From Proteles cristata cristata (Eukaryota; Chordata; Mammalia; Carnivora; Hyaenidae), in contig JAESUZ010000974.1 in NCBI GenBank assembly GCA_017311185.1, positions 1 to 64,000 of the forward strand: a DNA stretch of 64,000 bases, read 5' to 3'. The notes under the pieces were generated by a model. That model had not been told where the DNA came from, did not search any database, and worked only from the letters and a program-made list of their open reading frames with translations. Position 1 is the first letter of the stretch. Each line of letters opens with the position of its first letter. Shown here piece by piece: positions 23,985 through 34,813 of the stretch. A program made the position numbers and the translations under genes.

Positions 23985-24898
23985 ATGATGAAACGAAAGA
24001 GCTCTCCTCCAAAGAAACTCCAAGAAGAAATGACAGCTAATGAACTGCTCAAAACAGATATCAGCAGCATAACTGAACAAGATTTTACAATAATAATGGT
24101 AAAATTAATAGAAGGGCTTGAAAAAAACATAGGGGACATCAAAAAAACTATGGCTACAGATAGAATGGAAAATAAAAATAGGCATGAAGAATTAAAAAAT
24201 GCGATAAATGAGACACATGATAAATTAGAGGCCTCCAATGCACGGATTGAAGAGGCAGAAAGGAGAATAAGTGATTTAGAAGACACCATTATAGAAAAAC
24301 AAGAAGCTGACAAAAAAACAGACAAACTGATCCAGGAACAGGAAAGAAGAATTCGAGAGCTCAGCGATACAGTCAAACGCAACAATATCCATATCAAAGG
24401 AATCCCAGAAGAAGAAGAGAGAGGGAAAGGTGCTGAAGGAGTCCTGGAACAAATTATAGCAGAGAACTTCCCCGACCTGGGGAAGGAAGTAATGTGGAAA
24501 TACAAGAGGCTCAGAGGACTCCCCTCAGACGTAACTTGAATCGATCTTCTGCACGACATAGCATCGTAAAAATGGCAAAATACAAGGACAAAGAGAGAAT
24601 TTTGAAAGCAGCTAAGGAGAAAAGGGCCCTCACATACAAAGGGAAACCTATCAGAGTGGTGACAGACCTATCTACTGAAACGTAGCAGGCCAGAAAGGAA
24701 TGGCAGGAGATATTCAATGTGATGAACAGTAAAAATATGCAGCCAAGAATCCTCTATCCAGCAAGCCTGTCATTCAAAATAGAAGGAGAGATAAAAACCT
24801 TTCCAAATAAACAGAAATGGAAAGAATTTGTCACCACTAGGCCACCCCTACAAGAAATCCTGAGGGGAGGCTCTAAAGGAAAGGTTACAAGGAACTAA
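23985..24898 (+). pseudogene. LINE-1 ORF1 (ORF1p), disabled by one deletion and one stop
   Basis: The start at 23985 opens the basic N-terminus, followed by a heptad-rich coiled coil (roughly residues 35-125), where 'EEAERRISDLEDTI' is typical. The RRM-like region carries 'IKGIPEEEER'. A one-base deletion near 24491, in 'GGAAGTAATG' where the copy at 3107 has one more A, shifts the frame. The C-terminal domain continues in frame +2 (24494-24685), where the conserved Trp codon is TAG at 24682. The stop would be TAA at 24896. Near-intact length of about 305 codons. ORF1p is a trimeric single-stranded RNA-binding chaperone of the L1 particle. Both lesions recur in the inverted copy at 33900-34813. 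Confidence 0.92.
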
Positions 24899-24922
24899 GG
24901 TACCAGAGACACCACCACAAAC

Positions 24923-27900
24923 ATGAACCCTACAAAAGATACAAAGACTCTAAACCCACATATTTCAATAATAACACTGAATGTAAATGGGCTGAATGCT
25001 CCAATCAAAAGACATAGGGTAGCAGAATGGATTAAAAAACAAAATCCATCTATATGCTGTCCACAAGAAACTCATTTTAGATGGGAAGATACCTTTAGAT
25101 TAAAAGTAAGGGGATGGAGAAATATATATCATGCTACAGGAAATCAAAAGAAAGCCAGAGTAGCTATACTTATATCAGACAAACTGGACTTTAAATTAAA
25201 GACAATCACAAGAGATGAAGAAGGGCACTACACAATAATTACAGGGTCCATCCATCAGGGAGAACTAACAATCATAAATGTCTATGCACCGAATATGGGA
25301 GCACCTAAATATGTAAAACGATTAATCACAAACAGAAACAAGCTTATAGATAAGAATGTGCTAATAGCAGGGGACTTTAATACTCTGCGTACAGCAATGG
25401 ATAGGTCAACCAGACAGAAAATCACTAAAGAAATAATGGACTTGAAAGATACATTGGACCAGATGGACCTGATGGATATATTTAGAACTTTACATCCTGA
25501 GGCCAGGGAATTTACTTTCTTCTCAAGTGCGCATGGCACATTCTCCAAGATAGATCCCATACTGGGACATAAAGCAGCCCTCAATAAATATAAAAGAATA
25601 GAGATCATACCATGCACACTGTCAGATCACAATGCTTTGAAACTTGAAATCAATACAGGAAGAAGTCTAGAAAACCTCCAAAAACATGGAGGTTAAAGAA
25701 CACCCTTCTAAAGAATGAATGGGCCAATCAGGCAATTAGAGAGGAAATTTAAAAATATATGGAAACAAATGAAAATGAAAACACAACAATTCAAAATCTA
25801 TGGGATACGGCAAAGGCGGTCCTAAGAGGAAAGTACATTGCTCTCCAGGCCTATTCCAAGAGATTAGAAAAAGCGCAAGTCCAAAATCTAACAGCTCACC
25901 TAAAGGAACTAGAGGCAGAGCAACAAGAATGCCCTAAGCCCAGTAGAAGAAGAGAAATAGTAAAAATTAGAGCAGAAATAAACAACATAGAGACCAAAGA
26001 AACCATTGAACAGATCAATGAAACCAAGAGTTGGTTTTTTGAAAAAGTAAATAAAATTGACAAACCTCTAGCCAGACTTATCCAAAAGAAAAGAGAGCAC
26101 CCAAATAGACAAAATTATGAATGAAAATGGACTTATTACAACCAACCCCTCAGAAATACAAGCAATTATCAGGGAATACTATGAAAAATTATATGCCAAC
26201 AAATTGGACAACTTAGAAGAAATGGACAAATTCCTAAACACACACTCACTACCAAAATTCACACGGGAAGAAATAGAAAACCTGAACAGACCCATAACGA
26301 GTGAAGAAATTGAATCAGTGATCAAAAATCTCCCAACAAATAAGAGCCCTGGACCTGATGGCTTCCCTGGGGAATTCTACCAGACATTTAAAACAGAATT
26401 AATCCCAATTCTTCTCAAGCTATTCCAAAAAATAGAAATCGAAGGAAAACTCCCGGACTCATTTTATGAAGCCAGCATCACACTGATTCCCAAGCCAGAC
26501 AGAGATCCAGCAAAAAAGAGAACTACAGGCCAATATCCTTGATGAATACGGATGCAAAAATTCTCAAGATCCTTGCAAATCGAATCCAGCAGCATATAAA
26601 AAGAATCATCCACCAAGATCAGGTGGGATTCATTCCTGGGTTACAGGGCTGGTTCAACATTCACAAATCAATCAATGTGATACATCATATCAATAAAAGA
26701 AAAGATAAAAACCATATGATCCTGTCAATAGATGCAGAAAAAGCATTTGACAAAATACAGCATCCCTTCTTAATAAAGACTCTCGAGAAAGTTGGGATAG
26801 AAGGAACCTACTTAAACATCATCAAAGCCATCTATGAGAAGCCTTCAGTTAACATCATCCTCAACGGGGAAAAACTCAGAGCTTTCCCCCTGAGATCAGG
26901 AACACGACAGGGATGCCCACTCTCACCACTGCTGTTTAACATAGTGCTGGAAGTCCTAGCATCAGCCATCAGACACCAAAAGGAAATCAAAGGCATCAGA
27001 ATTGGCAAAGAGGAAGTCAAACTTTCACTCTTCGCAGATGACATGATACTCTACATCGAAAACCCGACAGACTCTACCAGAAGCCTACTGGAACTGATCC
27101 AAGAATTCAGCCAAGTTTCAGGGTACAAAATCAACGTAAAGAAATCGGTTGCATTTTTATACACCAACAATGAAGCAACAGAAAGAGAAATCAAGAAACT
27201 GATCCCATTCACAACTGCACAAAAAACCATAAAATACCTTGGAATAAACCTAACCAAGGATACAAGAGATCTGTATGAGGAAAACTATAGAAAACTTATG
27301 AAGGAAATTGAAGAAGACACAAAGAAATGGAAAAACATTCCATGCTGATGGATAGGAAGAATAAATATAGTTAAGATGTCATTACTACCTAAGGCACTCT
27401 ACACATTCAATGCAATTCCAATCAAAATTGCACCAGCATACTTCTCAAAACTAGAACAAACTATCCAAAAATTTGTATGGAACCACAAAAGACCCCGAAT
27501 AGCCAAAGTAATCCTGAAAAATAAAACCAAAACGGGAGGGATCACCATCCCAGACTTTAGCCTCTACTACAAAGCTGTCATCATCAAGACAGTATGGTAT
27601 TGGCACAAAAACAGACACATAGACCAATGGAACAGAATTGAGAACTCAGAAGTGGACCCAAAAGTATACAGCCAACTAGTCTTTGACAAAGCAGGAAAGA
27701 ATATCCAATGGAAAAAAGACAGCCTTTTTAACAGATGGTGTTGGGAGAACTGGACAGCAACATGCAGAAGAATGAAACTAGATCATTTTCTCACACCATG
27801 CACAAAAATAAACTCAAAATGGATAAAGGACCTGAACGTGAGACAGGAAACTATCAACACCCTAGAGGAGAAAGCAGGAAACAACCTCCTTGACCTCCAC

Positions 27901-28769
27901 CGCAGCAACTTCTCACTTGTCACATACCCAAAAGCAAGAGAATCAAGAACAAAAATAAACTGTTTGGACCTCATCAAGATTAAAAGCTTCTGCACAGACA
28001 AGGAAACAACCCAGAAAATTAATAGGCAACCAACGGAATGGGAAAAGATAGTTGCAAATGACATATCAGATAAATGGTTGATATCCAGAATCTACAAGGA
28101 ACTCACCAAACTACACGCCCAAAAAACAAACAACCCAGTGAAGAAATGGGCAGAAGATATGAAAAGACACTTCTCCAAAGAAGACATCCTGATGCCCAAC
28201 AGACACATGAAATGATGCTCAGCATCGCTCCTCATCAGGGAAATACAAATCAAAACCACACTGAGATACCACCTCACGCCAGTCAGAGTGGCTAAAATGA
28301 GCCAATCAGAGAACTCTAGATGCTGGCGAGGATGTGGAGAAACGGGCACCTCCTACACTGTTGGTGGGAATGTAAACTGGTACAGCCCCTCTGGAAAACA
28401 GTGTGGAGGTTCCTCAGGAAACTAACAATAGAACTCCCCTATGACCCAGCAATAGCACTGCTAGGAATTTACCCAAGGGATACAGAAATGCTGATGCATA
28501 GGAGCACATGTACCCCAATGTTCATAGCAGCACTCTCCACAATAGCTAAAACATGGAAAGAGCCTAAGTGTCCATCAACAGATGAATGGATCAAGAAGAT
28601 GTGGTTTATCTGTACCATGGAATACTACATGGCAATGAGAAACAATGAAATCTGGCCATGTGTAGCAACATGGATGGACCTTGAAGGTGTTATGCTGAAC
28701 GAAATAAGTCAGGCAGAGAAGGACAAATATCATATGTGTGCACGTATAGGAGAATTAGGAGGAACTTAA
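24923..28769 (+). pseudogene. LINE-1 ORF2 (endonuclease / reverse transcriptase), disabled
   Basis: About 1,280 codons long, as in mammalian L1. The first 257 codons (24923-25696) give a complete AP-type endonuclease domain with Leu-Asn-Val-Asn-Gly-Leu-Asn, Pro-Gln-Glu-Thr-His, Asn-Val-Tyr-Ala-Pro-Asn, Ala-Gly-Asp-Phe-Asn-Thr and Ser-Asp-His-Asn. Then come a frame loss near 25690, TAA at 25750, frame changes near 26110 and 26515, and TGA stops near 27347 and 28213. The reverse transcriptase core is open at 26539-27348 with [18 protein letters not shown] and Phe-Ala-Asp-Asp. The cysteine-rich C-terminus ends at 28769. It would nick target DNA and copy L1 RNA; not intact here. Confidence 0.95.
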
Positions 28770-28981
28770 CAGAGGAACAAGGGGGAGAAGAAGGGCGGAA
28801 ATGGTGGGGGAAAGGGAGAGAGGCAAACCATGAGAGACTCTTGAATGCTGACAAAAACTGAGGACTGATGGATGTGGGGGGGAGGAGGGATGGGCATGGA
28901 GGAGGACACTTGTAGGGATGAGCACTGGGTGTTATGTGGAAACTAATTTGACAATAAACTATTTGTAAAAAAAAAAAAAAA

Positions 28982-29880
28982 GAAAGGCAAACAATTAGAG
29001 ATCAAGGACAACAATGGAAAAATGTGAAAGAAACTAATGTTCACATAGCAAGACATAAGAATGGGCATGAGGATAGAATGAGAAGAAACTAAAATCTATT
29101 AATACAAAATAGAGCAGTTAGTTATGAATCAGGGATGAATCCTGACTCTGAGAATGGAGAGAAAGGAGAGAAATAAAAGATTCTATTTTTCCTTGTATTC
29201 AGCCACGTAGAAATTTCAGCCATTGGATAAATCCAGAAGTAATGTAACCAATGTTACTATTGGTCATAGTGCTGAATTTGTCACAAGCACTTCATAGGGT
29301 TATTGTGAGGGTCCAATGAGAGTAAAGAAGTGAACATATTTCATGAACAGTAAAATACTTTCTATCTTGCTCAAGGAGAGTATGAATAATTAGCATTGCA
29401 GGGCCCAGGGAGGAGTAAAAGTTTTTCTACTCCATCCCCATAATTTCTTGCAGCAGTAGTCTTCACAGTGACAACTCAGCCTTTATTTGAATGCAGAGCA
29501 AAGACGCTATAATACTGGTGTAAGAAACACAATGCCTATATATATGCCAATGACCCCACCCCTGGTTTGTCCCTATGAAACCTTCTGAGCAAAACATATC
29601 TCCTCTTATTCCATGAAGGGAAGAAAGAAATCCTTAATCCTTTCCTTTAATCTCATATAAACCTTTATGATGTGTACCAGGAAAAGATAAAATAAACTCA
29701 GTTTTTCCCCCCTTTGACCTGGGGTTATTCCTCAGAATATGGCAGTTGTAGTATTTTGTACTATAATAATTATTCCTACATAGTATTTATTTTTTATATT
29801 TAATGATCTTTTAAAGTTTCTGTTTGATTCTACAAGGTCTCATAATGACTTTGTTTGTACATTTTTATTATTAAACTCTT
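28982..29880. other. Mostly unassigned 0.9 kb with a MIR-like piece
   Basis: No open frame of note. About 29265-29365 resembles the 3' part of a MIR in plus orientation ('CTTCATAGGGTTATTGTGAGG'). The rest is apparently single-copy. Confidence 0.45.
29265..29365 (+). repeat. MIR (ancient tRNA-derived SINE) fragment
   Basis: Matches the MIR downstream block 'TCATAGGGTTRTTGTGAGG..AATGAGA' with many substitutions. Identity inferred from memory of the family. Confidence 0.5.
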
Positions 29881-30096
29881 TTTTTAGTTTGTTCATTTAT
29901 TATTTCTGGAGAAGAGAGAGAGAGAGCGCACAAGTGGGGGATGGGCAGAGAGAAGGGGAGACACAGAATCTGAAGCAGGCTTCAGGCTCTGAGCTGTCAG
30001 CACAGAGCCTAACATGGGACTCGAACTCACGAACCGCAAGATCATGATCTGAACCAAAATGGGATGCTTAACCTACTGAGCCACCCAGGTGCCCCA
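29881..30096 (-). mobile_element. Carnivore tRNA-derived SINE
   Basis: Target duplication ATTATTAAACTCTT at 29867-29880 and 30103-30116; a few extra bases separate the SINE head from the second copy. Moderately diverged. Confidence 0.92.
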
Positions 30097-30783
30097 ATTT
30101 TGATTATTAAACTCTTAAGCTTTCCTAGAACCTTTTCATCTGAGTGTTGTTCAAAATATTTGCTGAATAGCTTGCTGGCCAGCAGGAAAGTTGTATGAAT
30201 GAGAAATTCTATTAGATGGATAAAATTGTGTGTCTTAATAGTAACCCACTGGGGTATTAATAATTTTTAAATATATATACAATTAAAAATAGTTTTCTTT
30301 ACACAGAAGGCAAAAGCCTCAGTTAATATCTGTCCTGTTGATCTGGGGGCCAGGAAGTAGATTATTAAAGGATGGAGATAAAAAAAATGAAAAAGCATTC
30401 ATTATCTGAAAATGAAAAGCCTAAAAGACATGACAAACCAAAACTTTATATTGAAGTCTAGAAAATTTAAACCCATTCCTGGGATATCCATATGTAGTAC
30501 ACGGTTTAGAAATCTGTTTGCATCAGCACTCTCAGTTATACCCAGGGAAATTTTATGTCCAATATCGCAGCTCCGTGGAGATGTTCTTCAGAGCTCTCTG
30601 AAATTAATTCTTAACTCACTGCAGTGGACATGTCTGAAAAGACTGAACAAATGAACAGTAAACAGCCAAGTATTGCCTGCTTCCATTTCAAAATGGTCAT
30701 CCATCCTGACAACAAGGGAATAAGCTTACTTACTCTGCCTAGCAAGCTTATTTATTAGACGAAGCTTATTCACTTGAGGGAGG

Positions 30784-30788
30784 TGATG

Positions 30789-30827
<39 letters not shown>

Positions 30828-30829
30828 CA
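30784..30829. repeat. (GAT)n trinucleotide microsatellite
   Basis: About 14 near-perfect GAT/ATG units followed by GACAACAAAGGAGGAGGAGG. Likely polymorphic. Confidence 0.95.
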
Positions 30830-31214
30830 ACAAAGGAGGAGGAGGAGAGGAAACAATTATTTGATTATCAGTCATATGTTATCTTTATTGATACATGAGA
30901 TGGAAGACTGCTCAACAGATAAAGCATTAAATATAAATATAAATCTATATTATCTAGATTTTGGTGAATTAGGTATTTATTATCTCTGTTTCAAATATAA
31001 GAAACTTGAAAGACAAAAGACTTAAAAATATGTCCAGCACCACTCACTTAGTAAGAAATGGCACCAGTGAAATACAAGTCTGTTTGAATCCAGAGTTTAA
31101 GATTTACATAATACTTCCTTTTATTCTTCCATAAAAATTAACTTTTTCCCACTCAATAGCTGTTGTAAAATTTCTGTTCATTCTGCGTATAATGCTCTTA
31201 CCCTCTAAATATCA

Positions 31215-31400
31215 GGTGTATCATTTCAACACTTCATTCAGATTGTACCTCAAGTGTAGCTTCCTCAGAAAGTACTTCACAACCACCACATTCACCCAGG
31301 CAAACAGGCTCTCATCTTTACCTTGATTTTTATACATAGCACTTAACTTTATTCAACAATATACTATGCAAGTGTTTACTTTCTGCTTTGCACAGCAGAA
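31215..31400 (+). repeat. LINE-2 3' fragment
   Basis: 'CTTCCTCAGAAAGTACTTCACAACCACC..' and 'ATACATAGCACTTAAC..' follow the L2 3' region (the ..CCTCAGAGAGGCCTTCCCTGACCACC.. block) with old divergence. Confidence 0.6.
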
Positions 31401-31532
31401 ACTATTTGCCCTTCCTAGGTATTCTCATGGTATTTTACTTAAACATTCTAATTAGGAGGTAGAGCACATTAAGAAGTTAGTGAAAATGAGGTGGAAGAAT
31501 CTTGCCTAAGGGACATCAAAAATGAGATCATA

Positions 31533-31769
31533 GGGGCACTTGGGTGGCTCAGTCAGTTAAGTGTCTGACTTCAGCTCGGGTCATGATCTCACAGATTGTA
31601 AGTTCGAGCCCCACCTCGGGCTCTATGCTGACAGCTTAGAGCCTGGAGCCTCCTTTGGATTCTGTGTCTCAGGCTCTCTCTCTCTTTCTCACTTTCTCCC
31701 TCTCTCTCCCTACTCCTCCTCCCCCGATCATACTCTGTCTGTCTCTTTCTCAAAAATAAACATTATTTT
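31533..31769 (+). mobile_element. Carnivore tRNA-derived SINE abutting an L1 5' end
   Basis: Older-type diagnostics (CTTCAGCTCGG, CTCAAAAATAAAC). Flanks AAAAATGAGATCATAG (31518) and AAAAATGAGGGTCATAG (31770) are a near-perfect duplication with one small change. The L1 5'UTR fragment starts immediately after the second flank. Confidence 0.9.
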
Positions 31770-31785
31770 AAAAATGAGGGTCATA

Positions 31786-32257
31786 GGATTCTGGCAAGAT
31801 GACAGAGAAGTAGGAAGCTCTGTACTTGCACTCGCACCCGTACCTCACACGTAAAAGATCTGAAGCCATCTGAAACCTTACAAAACCTGAGAGATTCGGA
31901 GAAAAAGGATGCAGAACCCACTGAGAAAGCCTTCTAACGTGAGTGTGAACTGGGGAAGATAAAATCAGGCCGGGATCGGAGACTCCAGGGTCGGAGGCGA
32001 TCCCCCTTGGCGTGAGTGAGAGGGGAAAAAGAGAGAGTCCAAAAGAGAAAAACCTCCGCTCAGGGAAAAACCTACGCTCGGGGCATAGAAAGACCATGCG
32101 CGACAAATACTTGTACGCCAGGTCCCCTCGCGCCAACTGGTCCCAGAGGGACTGAGCGCACAGACTGCTTTGTGCTGACTCCTCCCTGGCTGGACTTTTA
32201 GAGTAGCGGTGCGCCTGCCGCCATTGTCCTCCCGGCGGGCTTGGACCCCTGGAAGAG
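31786..32257 (+). mobile_element. LINE-1 5'UTR fragment, plus strand, first 0.47 kb only
   Basis: Starts at the L1 5' end (the YY1-like motif is mutated to CAAGATGACAG) and follows 22041-22520 with about the divergence of a separate copy. It stops abruptly at about 32257, where reverse-strand ORF2 begins. An L1 fragment keeping only its 5' end cannot arise by ordinary 5' truncation, so the junction is a rearrangement. Confidence 0.9.
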
Positions 32258-33875
32258 GGGATATTGGCCTGTAGTTCTCTTTTCTTGCTGGATCTCTGTC
32301 TGGCTTGGGAATCAGAGTGATGCTGGCTTCATAAAATGAGTCCGGGAGTTTTCCTTCGATTTCTATTTTCTGGAGTAGCTTGAGAAGAATTGGGATTAAT
32401 TCTGTTTTAAATGTCTGGTAGAATTCCCCAGGGAAGCCATCAGGTCCAGGGCTCTTATTTGTTGGGAGATTTTTGATCACTGATTCAATTTCTTCACTCG
32501 TTATGGGTCTGTTCAGGTTTCTATTTCTTCCCGTGTGAATTTTAGTAGTGAGTGTGTGTTTAGGAATTTGTCCATTTCTTCTAAGTTGTCCAATTTGTTG
32601 GCATATAATTTTTCATAGTATTCCCTGATAATTGCTTGTATTTCTGAGGGTTGGTTGTAATAAGTCCATTTTCATTCATAATTTTGTCTATTTGGGTGCT
32701 CTCTCTTTTCTTTTGGATAAGTCTGGCTAGAGGTTTGTCAATTTTATTTACTTTTTCAAAAAACCAACTCTTGGTTTCATTGATCTGTTCAATGGTTTCT
32801 TTGGTCTCTATGTTGTTTATTTCTGCCCTAATTTTTACTATTTCTCTTCTTCTACTGGGCTTAGGGCATTCTTGTTGCTCTGCCTCTAGTTCCTTTAGGT
32901 GAGCTGTTAGATTTTGGACTTGCGCTTTTTCTAATCTCTTGGAATAGGCCTGGAGAGCAATGTACTTTCCTCTTAGGACCGCCTTTGCCGTATCCCATAG
33001 ATTTTGAATTGTTGTGTTTTCATTTTCATTTGTTTCCATATATTTTTAAATTTCCTCTCTAATTGCCTGATTGGCCCATTCATTCTTTAGAAGGGTGTTC
33101 TTTAACCTCCATGTTTTTGGAGGTTTTCTAGACTTCTTCCTGTATTGATTTCAAGTTTCAAAGCATTGTGATCTGACAGTGTGCATGGTATGATCTCTAT
33201 TCTTTTATATTTATTGAGGGCTGCTTTATGTCCCAGTATGGGATCTATCTTGGAGAATGTGCCATGCGCACTTGAGAAGAAAGTAAATTCCTTGGCCTCA
33301 GGATGTAAAGTTCTAAATATATCCATCAGGTCCATCTGGTCCAATGTGTCTTTCAAGTCCATTATTTCTTTAGTGACTTTCTGTCTGGTTGACCTATCCA
33401 TTGCTGTAAGTGGAGTATTAAAGTCCCCTGCTATTAGCACATTCTTATCTATAAGCTTGTTTCTGTTTGTGATTAATCGTTTTACATATTTAGGTGCTCC
33501 CATATTCGGTGCATAGACATTTATGATTGTTAGTTCTCCCTGATGGATGGACCCTGTAATTATTGTGTAGTGCCCTTCTTCATCTCTTGTGATTGTCTTT
33601 AATTTAAAGTCCAGTTTGTCTGATATAAGTATAGCTACTCTGGCTTTCTTTTGATTTCCTGTAGCATGATATATATTTCTCCATCCCCTTACTTTTAATC
33701 TAAAGGTATCTTCCCATCTAAAATGAGTTTCTTGTGGACAGCATATAGATGGATTTTGTTTTTTAATCCATTCTGCTACCCTATGTCTTTTGATTGGAGC
33801 ATTCAGCCCATTTACATTCAGTGTTATTATTGAAATATGTGGGTTTAGAGTCTTTGTATCTTTTGTAGGGTTCAT
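32258..33875 (-). pseudogene. LINE-1 ORF2 N-terminal half in the inverted arm
   Basis: A 257-codon endonuclease domain (33102-33875) differs from its twin at 24923 by only a few residues (Pro-Leu for Leu-Arg after Asp-Phe-Asn-Thr, Lys for Arg in Pro-Glu-Ala-Lys, Val for Ile). It carries the same frame loss after His-Gly-Gly and the same TAA near 33045. A 152-codon piece (32581-33039) and the start of the reverse transcriptase fingers follow, up to the breakpoint at 32258. At '[11 protein letters not shown]' this copy keeps the frame that the plus arm has lost. Confidence 0.92.
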
Positions 33876-33899
33876 GTTTGTGGTGGTGTCTCTGGTACC

Positions 33900-34813
33900 T
33901 TAGTTCCTTGTAACCTTTCCTTTAGAGCCTCCCCTCAGGATTTCTTGTAGGGGTGGCCTAGTGGTGACAAATTCTTTCCATTTCTGTTTATTTGGAAAGG
34001 TTTTTATCTCTCCTTCTATTTTGAATGACAGGCTTGCTGGATAGAGGATTCTTGGCTGCATATTTTTACTGTTCATCACATTGAATATCTCCTGCCATTC
34101 CTTTCTGGCCTGCTACGTTTCAGTAGATAGGTCTGTCACCACTCTGATAGGTTTCCCTTTGTATGTGAGGGCCCTTTTCTCCTTAGCTGCTTTCAAAATT
34201 CTCTCTTTGTCCTTGTATTTTGCCATTTTTACGATGCTATGTCGTGCAGAAGATCGATTCAAGTTACGTCTGAGGGGAGTCCTCTGAGCCTCTTGTATTT
34301 CCACATTACTTCCTTCCCCAGGTCGGGGAAGTTCTCTGCTATAATTTGTTCCAGGACTCCTTCAGCACCTTTCCCTCTCTCTTCTTCTTCTGGGATTCCT
34401 TTGATACGGATATTGTTGCGTTTGACTGTATCGCTGAGCTCTCGAATTCTTCTTTCCTGTTCCTGGATCAGTTTGTCTGTTTTTTTGTCAGCTTCTTGTT
34501 TTTCTATAATGGTGTCTTCTAAATCACTTATTCTCCTTTCTGCCTCTTCAAGCCATGCATTGGAGGCCTCTAATTTATTATGGATCTCATTTATCACATT
34601 TTTTAATTCTTCATGCCTATTTTTATTTTCCATTCTGTCTGTAGCCATAGTTTCTTTGAGGTCCCCTATGTTTTTTTCAAGCCCTTCTATTAATTTTACC
34701 ATTATTATTCTAAAATCTTGTTCACTTATGCTGCTGATATCTGTTTTGAGCAGTTCATTAGCTATCATTTCTTCTTGGAGTTTCTTTGGAGGAGAGCTCT
34801 TTCATTTCATCAT
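33900..34813 (-). pseudogene. LINE-1 ORF1 remnant in the inverted arm
   Basis: Starts ATG ATG AAA then TGA at codon 4 (34802-34804), where the plus arm has CGA. A 169-codon frame from an internal Met (34768) carries the coiled coil and RRM. It then shows the same one-base deletion (about 34309) and the same TAG in the C-terminal domain (about 34115) as the copy at 23985-24898. The codon-4 stop is private to this copy. Confidence 0.9.

Larger units (their letters stand above)
22041..28981 (+). mobile_element. Near-full-length young LINE-1, plus strand
   Basis: Order: 5'UTR 22041-23984 with the AAGATGGCGG start motif and a T-rich pyrimidine tract (23068-23180), ORF1 23985-24898, a 24-base spacer, ORF2 24923-28769, G-rich 3'UTR, AATAAA at about 28954 and an A-run 28966-28981. 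Total 6.9 kb, the expected full length. No clear target duplication: the best flank pair, AAAACTAGAGAG and AACAATTAGAGAT, is imperfect. The 22370-26540 part recurs inverted at 32258-36434. Both ORFs carry recent disabling changes, so it is not autonomous. Confidence 0.96.
30117..31510. other. Mostly unassigned 1.4 kb with a GAT microsatellite and an L2 piece
   Basis: Apart from the (GAT)n and the L2 fragment listed separately, no feature is visible. An 80-codon open frame at 30412-30654 has no recognisable domain and is not called a gene. Confidence 0.45.

Noticed and set aside
24923..25696. A 257-codon endonuclease frame that could be taken for a functional host gene
   Set aside because: It is the N-terminal domain of L1 ORF2. 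The frame is lost just after it, and the identical frame occurs in the inverted copy.
22035..29002. Possible target duplication of the full-length L1 (AAAACTAGAGAG versus AACAATTAGAGAT)
   Set aside because: The match is imperfect and low-complexity; not enough to call.
30412..30654. An 80-codon plus-strand frame
   Set aside because: No recognisable similarity; AT-rich surroundings without promoter or splice context.
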